Assembly: GCA_945898105.1 (NCBI GenBank)
Contig: CAMDHL010000093.1
Location: 1-7,783 of the forward strand
DNA: 7,783 nucleotides
Reading direction: 5' to 3'
From: Comamonas sp. lk
GTDB lineage: Bacteria; Pseudomonadota; Gammaproteobacteria; Burkholderiales; Burkholderiaceae_C
Shown: positions 1 to 5,083 of the stretch, one piece after another
Layout: each line of letters opens with the position of its first letter
Position numbering within the stretch: the stretch's first letter is position 1
Program-made: the position numbers and the translations under genes
The notes under the pieces: generated by a model
Told to the model about the DNA's origin: nothing
What the model saw: the letters and a program-made list of their open reading frames with translations, nothing else
The model's database searches: none

Positions 1-254
1 AGACGGGCAGGCGATTTTTGCTTCATGATGCCCGAGGCACCTTTGGCACAAATCACGCCCTTGTTGAGCGGATGGTTCGGGTTGCCGTCGATATAGCGCA
101 CCTCGGGGCCGTCCTCGCCCTCGCGCAAATGCACGCGTATGCCGCAGCGACAGGCGCACATATAGCAGGTGGTGCATTTGATCGTCGTTTCATCGACCGG
201 CGTGGGTGCATCCAACGGTTGGTGTAAGGGCTCGGAAGACAAAAATTTGAACAT
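1..254 (-). CDS. soeA: Molybdopterin oxidoreductase, SoeA-like sulfite dehydrogenase catalytic subunit (N-terminal 84 codons; runs off left edge)
   Basis: Reading the minus strand from the ATG at 252-254 gives an open frame to the window edge. It starts MFKFLSSEPLHQP and carries a cysteine cluster CTTCYMCACRCGIRV (residues 27-41), then NKGVICAKGASGIMKQ with Cys69. The pattern C30-x2-C33-x3-C37-x31-C69 is the [4Fe-4S]-binding start of the DMSO-reductase family of bis-MGD molybdoenzymes. There is no twin-arginine or other export signal, so the protein should stay in the cytoplasm, as is known for SoeA of the SoeABC sulfite-oxidising complex. Position as third gene after xsc and pta supports sulfite oxidation to sulfate, removing the sulfite released by Xsc. 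The 57-bp gap after pta holds an A8 tract (minus strand, 267-274) followed by AGAGA, a weak ribosome site. Two extra cysteines (27 and 35) sit in the cluster. The family assignment is strong. The SoeA subtype rests on context and motif memory, because the catalytic domain and any soeB/soeC genes are outside the window. Confidence 0.8.
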   Translation of the reverse strand, partial: MFKFLSSEPLHQPLDAPTPVDETTIKCTTCYMCACRCGIRVHLREGEDGPEVRYIDGNPNHPLNKGVICAKGASGIMKQKSPAR

Positions 255-311
255 GATGCGTGTCTCTTTTTTTTATTAAGTTTGAGTAGGCAATCTGCGA
301 TCTTTGCAGCG

Positions 312-1238
312 CTAGTTCTGCGCAGCAGCGAGTACCGCCAGCGCCACCGAGGCCATGCGTGATTGCAGCGAGTCCGCGCGCGAAGTGAGCACGATAGGCA
401 CACGTGCGCCCAGCACCAGACCTGCGCAATCGCCACCGCCCACGTAGTTAAAACTCTTGTAAAGCATATTGCCGGCATTAAGGTCCGGCATGATGAATAG
501 GTCCGCATCACCGGCCACTTGCGACTCGATTTTTTTAATACGCGCAGCCTCTGCAGAAAACGCATTGTCAAAACCAAACGGTCCTTCCACTATGGCGCCT
601 GGCCAGGCACCGGCGCGCGCCATGTCCACCAAAGCCTGGGCATCAAGCGTGGCGGGGATGGATGGGTTCACCACCTCCACCGCAGCCACGATGCCGACCT
701 TGGGGTGCGATATACCCAGCTTGTGTAGCAAGCCAACGGCATTGCCCAAAATATCTTTTTTAGTTTTCAGATCCGGTGTGATGTTGACTACGCAGTCGGC
801 TAGCGCAAGCAGCTTGTGGTAGCGCGGCAGGTCAAACACAAAGGCGTGGCTGATGCGACTGTTGCCGCGCAGACCAGCCTCTTTGTTCACGACTGCGGCC
901 ATCAGTTCGTCGGTATGCAACGAGCCCTTCATCAGGGCACTCACACCGCCGCTGCGTGCCAAGGTGCAGGCTCGCAATGCTGAATCCGGCGGCGCGCTGC
1001 CGCTGTCTATCAGCTCGAAATCACGCACATCCACTTGCGCTGCATCGGCAGCAGCGGCAATCAGCAAGGCCGGGCCGATCAGTACCGGGCGCGCCATGCC
1101 GCAGTCCTGTATGCGCCGCGCGGCATCAAGTGCCAGCGCGTCGCAGGGATAGACCAGTCCCAGCGCGGCAGGCTGACTGGCGGCCTGGGCCGTGGCGCGG
1201 GCCATCAGCGCTTGCAGTCGCGGATGCGTGATCTCCAT
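312..1238 (-). CDS. pta: Phosphate acetyltransferase (short, Pta/Ptb-type)
   Basis: The 308-residue protein belongs to the phosphate acetyl/butyryltransferase family and has the single catalytic domain without the long N-terminal DRTGG region of enterobacterial Pta. Family-type segments are visible: MKGSLHTDELM (residues 103-113), GPFGFDNAFS (219-228), DLFIMPDLNAGNMLYK (246-261) and VPIVLTSRADS (280-290). In this setting it would convert acetyl phosphate, the product of Xsc, plus CoA to acetyl-CoA and phosphate in the cytoplasm, feeding the carbon of the sulfonate into central metabolism. It starts 29 bp after the xsc stop codon on the same strand, so the two are surely co-transcribed. The ATG at 1236-1238 has only a poor ribosome site (GGGCCGC), so translation may be coupled to xsc. 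By sequence alone a butyryl phosphate preference cannot be ruled out; the neighbour xsc makes acetyl phosphate much more likely. Confidence 0.92.
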   Translation of the reverse strand: MEITHPRLQALMARATAQAASQPAALGLVYPCDALALDAARRIQDCGMARPVLIGPALLIAAAADAAQVDVRDFELIDSGSAPPDSALRACTLARSGGVSALMKGSLHTDELMAAVVNKEAGLRGNSRISHAFVFDLPRYHKLLALADCVVNITPDLKTKKDILGNAVGLLHKLGISHPKVGIVAAVEVVNPSIPATLDAQALVDMARAGAWPGAIVEGPFGFDNAFSAEAARIKKIESQVAGDADLFIMPDLNAGNMLYKSFNYVGGGDCAGLVLGARVPIVLTSRADSLQSRMASVALAVLAAAQN

Positions 1239-1267
1239 GCTGCGGCCCGTGGGCTGTACTTCGTGGT

Positions 1268-3085
1268 TTAGACGTAGTCTTTGTACTTATCTAAAAAGCG
1301 CACCGGTTTGGACAGCGCATCACGGCGGAAGGGATCGCCCAATTCACGGGTGCACATGATTTCAATCACGCAGGTTTTGCCTTCCTTCATTTGCATATCG
1401 ATAGCGCGTTTAAAGGCCGGGCCCACGTCTTCGAGCTTGTCCACCACAATGCCTTCGGCGCCCATGGCAATCGCGATGCCGGCAAAGCTTTCGCTTTCCA
1501 GCTCGCCGGCCACAAAGCGGCGGTTGTAAAAGTCCACCTGGTTTTTCTTCTCGGCGCCCCATTGGCGGTTGTGAAACACCACGGCGGTGACCGGAATATC
1601 GTGGCGCACCGCGGTCATCAGTTCGGACATGCTCATGCCCCAGGCACCGTCACCGGCGTAGGCCACGGCAGGGCGGTCCATGGCGGCTGCTTTAGCGCCG
1701 ATCATGGTGGGCAGCGAGTAGCCGCAGTTGCCAAAGCTCATGGGCGCGAAGAAGCTGCGTGGTTCGTCAAAGCGCAAATAACTATTTGCCACCGCATTGA
1801 TATTGCCGATGTCGGTGGATACCATCACGCGCGGCGGCATGGCTTTTTCCAGCTCACGCAGCACCTGGCGCGGGTGCAAATAAGTGCCACCGGTGGGCGT
1901 ACGCTCGCTCTTGGCTTCATCGATCATGTCCAGACTGTAGGCATCGCGCTCATGCGTCCAGCTATCCAGCTCTTTTTCCCAAGCGGCTTTCTCGGTGGCA
2001 ATAGTGGCGGCGCGCTGCGCTTTGGTGGCATCGCTGGCCAAGGTCATGCTGCTCAAGCGGCGCAGTAGCTCTTTCGCTACGGCTTTGGCATCGCCGTGGA
2101 TGCCGACGGTGATCTTCTTCACCAAGCCTAAATTGGTGTGATCCGCCTCTACCTGGATGATCTTGGCGTCTTTGGGCCAGTAGTCCATGCCGTGCTGGGG
2201 CAGGGTGCCGAAAGGACCCATGCGCGAACCCAAAGCGATCACTACATCGGCCTGGGCAATCAGTTTCATCGCCGCCTTGGAGCCTTGGTAGCCCAGCGGA
2301 CCGGCCCACAGCGGGTGGCTGGCGGGGAAGGAGTCATTGCGCAAATAGCCATTGGCCACCGGCGCGCCCAAGCGCTCTGCCAGAGCAACGCATTCGGCTA
2401 CGGCATCGCCCATCACCACGCCGCCGCCGGACAGGATGACCGGGAACTTAGCGTGCGCCAGCATCTCCAACGCCGCTGCCAGGCTGTTTTCGCCACCATG
2501 GCCGCGCTCTACGCGCATAGGCTTGGGAATTTCGCACTGGATTTCGCCGTAAAAATAGTCGCGCGGAATGTTGAGCTGGGTCGGGCCCATTTCGGATATA
2601 GCGCGGTCAAAACAGCGGCCGGTGTACTCGGCCATGCGCTTGGGGTTGTTCACATGGCCCTGGTACTTGGTGAATTCCTGAAACATCGGCAGCTGGTGCG
2701 CCTCTTGGAACCCGCCTAGGCCCATGCCCATGGTGCCGGTCTCGGGCGTAATCATCACCACCGGGCTGTGCGCCCAGTAGGCGGCGGCAATGGCGGTCAC
2801 GCAGTTGCTGATACCGGGGCCGTTTTGCCCGATCACCACACCATGGCGGCCCGACACGCGGGCATAACCGTCGGCCATGTGCCCCGCGCCTTGCTCATGT
2901 ACCACCGGCACCAAACGGATACCGGCTGGGGCGAAGATGTCCATGGCGTCCATAAACGCTGAGCCCATGATTCCGAAAATGTCGGTCACACCATTGGCGA
3001 CCATGGTTTCGACAAAAGCCTCGGAAGGCGTCATTTTTTGCACGCCACTGACGACGCTGCGATTGTCTTTTGGGGCTTGGGGCAT
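1268..3085 (-). CDS. xsc: Sulfoacetaldehyde acetyltransferase (thiamine diphosphate enzyme)
   Basis: Xsc (EC 2.3.3.15) converts sulfoacetaldehyde and phosphate to acetyl phosphate and sulfite, the desulfonation step shared by taurine, isethionate and sulfoacetate degradation. The 605-residue protein has the three-part layout of ThDP enzymes. An N-terminal PYR domain has the catalytic glutamate in VVHEQGAGHMADGYARVSG (Glu64), followed by a central domain and a C-terminal PP domain with the GDG...HN cofactor motif (GDGAWGMSMSELM from residue 478, HN at 505-506). The segments EKKNQVDFYNRRF and the C-terminal end FLDKYKDYV are, as I recall, typical of Xsc rather than acetolactate synthase. I chose the ATG at 3083-3085 because AGGAGAA lies 7 nt before it. 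An in-frame ATG at 3116-3118 would add 11 residues (MQQIFIQEKLP) but has no ribosome site and would translate through the Shine-Dalgarno sequence. It is the first gene of the operon xsc-pta-soeA, divergent from an IclR-type regulator. Confidence 0.96.
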   Translation of the reverse strand: MPQAPKDNRSVVSGVQKMTPSEAFVETMVANGVTDIFGIMGSAFMDAMDIFAPAGIRLVPVVHEQGAGHMADGYARVSGRHGVVIGQNGPGISNCVTAIAAAYWAHSPVVMITPETGTMGMGLGGFQEAHQLPMFQEFTKYQGHVNNPKRMAEYTGRCFDRAISEMGPTQLNIPRDYFYGEIQCEIPKPMRVERGHGGENSLAAALEMLAHAKFPVILSGGGVVMGDAVAECVALAERLGAPVANGYLRNDSFPASHPLWAGPLGYQGSKAAMKLIAQADVVIALGSRMGPFGTLPQHGMDYWPKDAKIIQVEADHTNLGLVKKITVGIHGDAKAVAKELLRRLSSMTLASDATKAQRAATIATEKAAWEKELDSWTHERDAYSLDMIDEAKSERTPTGGTYLHPRQVLRELEKAMPPRVMVSTDIGNINAVANSYLRFDEPRSFFAPMSFGNCGYSLPTMIGAKAAAMDRPAVAYAGDGAWGMSMSELMTAVRHDIPVTAVVFHNRQWGAEKKNQVDFYNRRFVAGELESESFAGIAIAMGAEGIVVDKLEDVGPAFKRAIDMQMKEGKTCVIEIMCTRELGDPFRRDALSKPVRFLDKYKDYV

Positions 3086-3092
3086 GGGAAGC

Positions 3093-3099
3093 TTCTCCT
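3093..3099 (-). promoter_or_regulatory. Shine-Dalgarno site of xsc
   Basis: On the minus strand AGGAGAA lies 7 nt upstream of the ATG at 3083-3085. This is a near-ideal ribosome site and decides the start of xsc in favour of MPQAPKDN over the upstream in-frame ATG at 3116-3118. It contrasts with the poor sites in front of pta and the soeA-like gene further down the operon, suggesting that xsc is the most strongly translated of the three. Confidence 0.85.
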
Positions 3100-3151
3100 G
3101 GATAAAAATTTGCTGCATTGCACAAAATGAGGGGTCTTTCGGTACAAGCTG

Positions 3152-3159
3152 TTCCGGAA
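3152..3159. repeat. TTCCGGAA palindrome in the xsc leader
   Basis: A perfect 8-bp palindrome lies about 10 to 17 nt downstream of the predicted xsc transcription start (near 3169). It is nested in a looser inverted repeat, TCGGT (3139-3143) and ACCGA (3160-3164), which shares no base with it. It could be an operator at which a bound protein blocks transcription, or the base of a weak leader hairpin. An 8-bp palindrome can easily occur by chance, so this is listed with low confidence. Confidence 0.25.
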
Positions 3160-3175
3160 ACCGAGATTTAAACAG

Positions 3176-3204
3176 ACTATAGCGAAGAATTTTCCTTATT
3201 GCAA
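3176..3204 (-). promoter_or_regulatory. Sigma70-type promoter of xsc
   Basis: On the minus strand TTGCAA (3199-3204) is followed after exactly 17 bp by TATAGT (3176-3181). Each hexamer matches the sigma70 consensus in most positions. The start of transcription would fall near 3169, giving a leader of about 84 nt before the xsc ATG. One copy of the AAGAATT-TTCC repeat (3185-3195) lies inside the spacer between the two boxes and could be a repressor contact. Because TTGCAA is its own reverse complement, the same hexamer can also act as a -35 box in the other direction, for the regulator gene. Confidence 0.65.
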
Positions 3205-3227
3205 CATAAATTCTATTATTCGATAAG
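3199..3227 (+). promoter_or_regulatory. Possible promoter of the iclR-cobST string (upstream option)
   Basis: On the plus strand TTGCAA (3199-3204), 17 bp, then GATAAG (3222-3227) forms a moderate sigma70-like promoter with transcription expected near 3234, about 43 nt before the ATG at 3277. It shares its -35 hexamer with the divergent xsc promoter, so the two polymerases would compete for the same bases. The -10 box is only a fair match, and a second option exists at 3242-3270. Confidence 0.35.
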
Positions 3228-3231
3228 AATT
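3209..3231. repeat. Inverted repeat AATTCT-N11-AGAATT, candidate operator
   Basis: Two perfect 6-bp arms, 3209-3214 and 3226-3231, flank an 11-bp spacer that has two more symmetric positions. The centre (3220) is about 51 bp upstream of the predicted xsc transcription start, just outside its -35 box, where many activators bind. The same bases cover the spacer and -10 of the upstream option for the regulator's own promoter, so binding could activate xsc while repressing the regulator. This layout fits an IclR-family protein but the binding itself is inferred. The right arm overlaps the second direct-repeat copy. Confidence 0.45.
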
Positions 3232-3241
3232 ATTCCATTAA

Positions 3242-3270
3242 TTGAAAATTAAAGGCTTTTGCTATATCAT
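3242..3270 (+). promoter_or_regulatory. Possible promoter of the iclR gene (downstream option, leaderless)
   Basis: TTGAAA (3242-3247), 17 bp, then TATCAT (3265-3270) is a good sigma70-type match with each hexamer one mismatch or so from consensus. Transcription would begin about 7 nt after the -10 box, at 3277, which is the A of the chosen regulator ATG. If used, the message would be leaderless, which would agree with the lack of a usable ribosome site in front of that ATG. Confidence 0.4.
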
Positions 3271-3276
3271 TCGCCC

Positions 3277-4113
3277 ATGCCTACGCTCACCGCCCTGTCC
3301 CCTTCCGTTCCCCTGGAAATAAACGGGGATACGCCCACCTTGCGCCTGTTTGCGCTCTTGGAGGTAATCGCGTCCAAGGACCAGTATTTCTCCCTGCAAA
3401 GCCTGGCGGACGAAACCGCCTTGCCCAAGCCCACGCTGCACCGCATGTTGCAGCAATTGGAGGCCGCACATTTGCTCAGCCGCAGCGGCGACGGGCGCTT
3501 GTATGGCACCGGCCTGCGCCTGCGTCGCCTAGCCGAAAACCTGCTGCTCAATGACACTGCCCATGGTGCACGCCATGCGGTGCTGCGCAAGCTGGTCAGC
3601 GATGTAGGCGAGAGCTGCAACCTCACCGCGCTCAGCGGCAGCGAGGTGATTTACTTGGACCGGGTCGAAACGCCTGCGCCGTTGCGGTTTTATTTGCACC
3701 CTGGTTCGCGCGTGCCGGTGCATTGTTCCGCTAGCGGAAAAGTTTTCTTAAGCCAGATGACGCCGGCCCAACGCCAACGTCTGCTGGCGCACGCGCCGCT
3801 CGAGGCCTACACGCCCAAGACTTTGACCCAACCCGAGGCCCTAGAGACAGAAATTCGTACCGTCAAGCGCCAAGGTTTTGCATTGGACAACGAAGAGTTT
3901 TTGCCTGGGCTTTTGTGCGTGGCGGTGGCGGTGCCTTCGGCGCTGGGCCGGGCCAATTTGTGCATCGCGGTACAAGCGCCTTTGATGCGCATGACCGCTG
4001 ACAAAGCCCTTGCTCTTTTGCCTGCATTACAAAGCGCAGCACAGGCTTTGAGTCAGATAGAAGCCGATGCCACGCCCGCAGGCATCGCCCACGATGATGC
4101 GCAGCGTGCTTGA
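3277..4113 (+). CDS. IclR-family transcriptional regulator
   Basis: The 278-residue protein has the two IclR-family domains. The N-terminal winged helix-turn-helix covers about residues 20-85 (LRLFALLEVIA, then FSLQSLADETALPKPTLHRMLQQLEAAHLL with the recognition helix near 50-61). The C-terminal effector domain covers about 100-260, with VPVHCSASGKVFLSQ (146-160) and GFALDNEEFLPGLLCVAVAV (200-219), the latter being the conserved IclR signature region. It lies divergent from xsc across a 191-bp control region, so it is the obvious candidate to control the sulfonate operon, sensing a substrate-related ligand. It is also the first gene of a tight plus-strand string with cobS. The start is uncertain: the ATG at 3277 has no clear ribosome site; an in-frame TTG at 3259 would add six residues, but its AAAGG sits only 3 nt away. 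The tail after residue 262 is not part of the family core. Confidence 0.92.
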   Translation: MPTLTALSPSVPLEINGDTPTLRLFALLEVIASKDQYFSLQSLADETALPKPTLHRMLQQLEAAHLLSRSGDGRLYGTGLRLRRLAENLLLNDTAHGARHAVLRKLVSDVGESCNLTALSGSEVIYLDRVETPAPLRFYLHPGSRVPVHCSASGKVFLSQMTPAQRQRLLAHAPLEAYTPKTLTQPEALETEIRTVKRQGFALDNEEFLPGLLCVAVAVPSALGRANLCIAVQAPLMRMTADKALALLPALQSAAQALSQIEADATPAGIAHDDAQRA

Positions 4114-4125
4114 GTGGATGCGCGT

Positions 4126-5076
4126 ATGAACCAGCCCAACTTTCCCGCGATGCATCCGGTTTCGGTGCGCAGCACTTTTGGTATCGACAGCAATCTGCAA
4201 GTGCCCGCATTTGTCGAACGCGGCGAACTCGTACCCGATAGTGATCCCGCTTACCGATTTGACGCCGATGTCACGCTGGCGCTGCTGGCCGGTTTTGCGC
4301 ACAACCGTCGCGTGTTGGTGCAAGGTATGCACGGCACCGGCAAATCCACGCATATCGAGCAAGTGGCCGCGCGGCTGAACTGGCCTTGCGTGCGGGTCAA
4401 TTTAGACGGCCATATCAGCCGCCTGGACTTAGTGGGCCGCGACGCAGTAGTGCTGCGCGAAGGCCAGCAGGTCACTGAGTTTCAAGAGGGCATCGTGCCC
4501 TGGGCCTTGCAGCGGCCGGTGGCGCTGATCTTTGATGAATACGACGCTGGCCGGCCCGATGTGATGTTTGTGATCCAACGCGTGCTTGAGCGCGATGGGC
4601 AATTTACCTTGTTGGACCAAAACCGCGTCATACGCCCGCATGCGCAGTTCCGCCTGTTTGCCACTAGCAACACGATTGGCCAAGGCAATCTCAATGGCCT
4701 GTATTTCGGCGCGCAGCGCCTCAACCACGCGCAGCTGGACCGCTGGGACGTGGTCGCTGCACTCAACTACCTCAGCGCCTCGGACGAAGCGGCCATCGTG
4801 CTCGCCCGCGTGCCGGCCATGGCCGCGCAGCAGGACCTGCTGTTGCAGATGGTGGCGCTGGCAGACCTAACGCGCAAAGGCTTTGCCGCTGGCGATGTGT
4901 CGGCCCTGATGTCGCCGCGCACTGTCATCAGCTGGGCAGAAAATCTGCAAATCTTTGGCGACCTGGCGATGGCTTTGCGTCTGTCTTTTGTCAACAAGTG
5001 CGATGAGGCCGAACACGCGCTGGTGGCCGAGTATTTCCAGCGCTGTTTCGACCGTCCGTTGTTCCCCACACCCTGA
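4126..5076 (+). CDS. cobS: Cobaltochelatase subunit CobS (AAA+ ATPase)
   Basis: CobS is the AAA+ ATPase that, with CobT, drives ATP-dependent cobalt insertion into hydrogenobyrinic acid a,c-diamide by CobN in the aerobic (late-insertion) B12 pathway. The 316-residue protein starts with the CobS-type region VRSTFGIDSNLQVPAF. It has Walker A GMHGTGKST (67-75), followed by HIEQVAARLNWPCVRVNLDGHISRLDLVGRDAV, which is distinctive of CobS within the MoxR-like ATPases. Walker B is ALIFDEYDAGRPD (133-145), sensor 1 FATSNT (178-183), and DRWDVV (205-210) holds a likely arginine contact. The length is close to the usual 320-330. The start is a choice: GTG at 4114 directly abuts the regulator's stop and would add four residues; ATG at 4126 has GAGTGGA 7 nt before it. 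Either way translation is probably coupled to the upstream regulator. cobT follows 7 bp downstream. No CobN gene is in the window. Confidence 0.92.
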   Translation: MNQPNFPAMHPVSVRSTFGIDSNLQVPAFVERGELVPDSDPAYRFDADVTLALLAGFAHNRRVLVQGMHGTGKSTHIEQVAARLNWPCVRVNLDGHISRLDLVGRDAVVLREGQQVTEFQEGIVPWALQRPVALIFDEYDAGRPDVMFVIQRVLERDGQFTLLDQNRVIRPHAQFRLFATSNTIGQGNLNGLYFGAQRLNHAQLDRWDVVAALNYLSASDEAAIVLARVPAMAAQQDLLLQMVALADLTRKGFAAGDVSALMSPRTVISWAENLQIFGDLAMALRLSFVNKCDEAEHALVAEYFQRCFDRPLFPTP

Positions 5077-5083
5077 GCGCAGC

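Larger units (their letters stand above)
3185..3236. repeat. Direct repeat pair AAGAATT(A)TTCC, candidate operators
   Basis: AAGAATTTTCC at 3185-3195 recurs as AAGAATTATTCC at 3225-3236, differing by one inserted A. The starts are 40 bp apart, close to four helical turns, so a protein bound to both would sit on about the same DNA face. Each copy has a small internal palindrome: GAA-TT-TTC in the first and GAAT-T-ATTC in the second. One copy lies within the xsc promoter spacer, the other upstream of its -35 box. IclR-family proteins often bind several palindromic sites as dimers or tetramers in divergent control regions; that the neighbouring regulator binds here is an inference. The surrounding AT-rich sequence raises the chance of accidental repeats. 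Confidence 0.4.

Noticed and set aside
267..274. Run of eight T on the plus strand, considered as a terminator
   Set aside because: The operon here is transcribed on the minus strand, where the run reads as A8, and there is no plus-strand gene ending before it; it is more likely part of the soeA-like ribosome-site region.
53..577. 174-codon minus-strand open frame spanning the soeA-like start and the end of pta
   Set aside because: It overlaps two supported genes in another frame, and the product is Arg/Cys-rich with no coherent domain.
1391..2068. Long plus-strand open frame (225 codons) opposite xsc
   Set aside because: It lies wholly antisense to a strongly supported xsc, has no family-like motifs and is rich in His/Gly/Ala as expected from reading a G/C-rich gene backwards.
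2138..2719. Second long plus-strand open frame (193 codons) opposite xsc
   Set aside because: Same reasoning: it is a shadow of xsc codon bias, with no ribosome site or recognisable domain.
3086..3118. Upstream in-frame ATG giving an 11-residue longer Xsc
   Set aside because: The extension contains the AGGAGAA ribosome site of the downstream ATG and has no ribosome site of its own.
4955..5083. Extended N-terminus of the cobT frame overlapping cobS
   Set aside because: The 43 extra codons are an out-of-frame reading of the conserved cobS C-terminus; the ATG at 5084 right after the cobS stop is the natural start.
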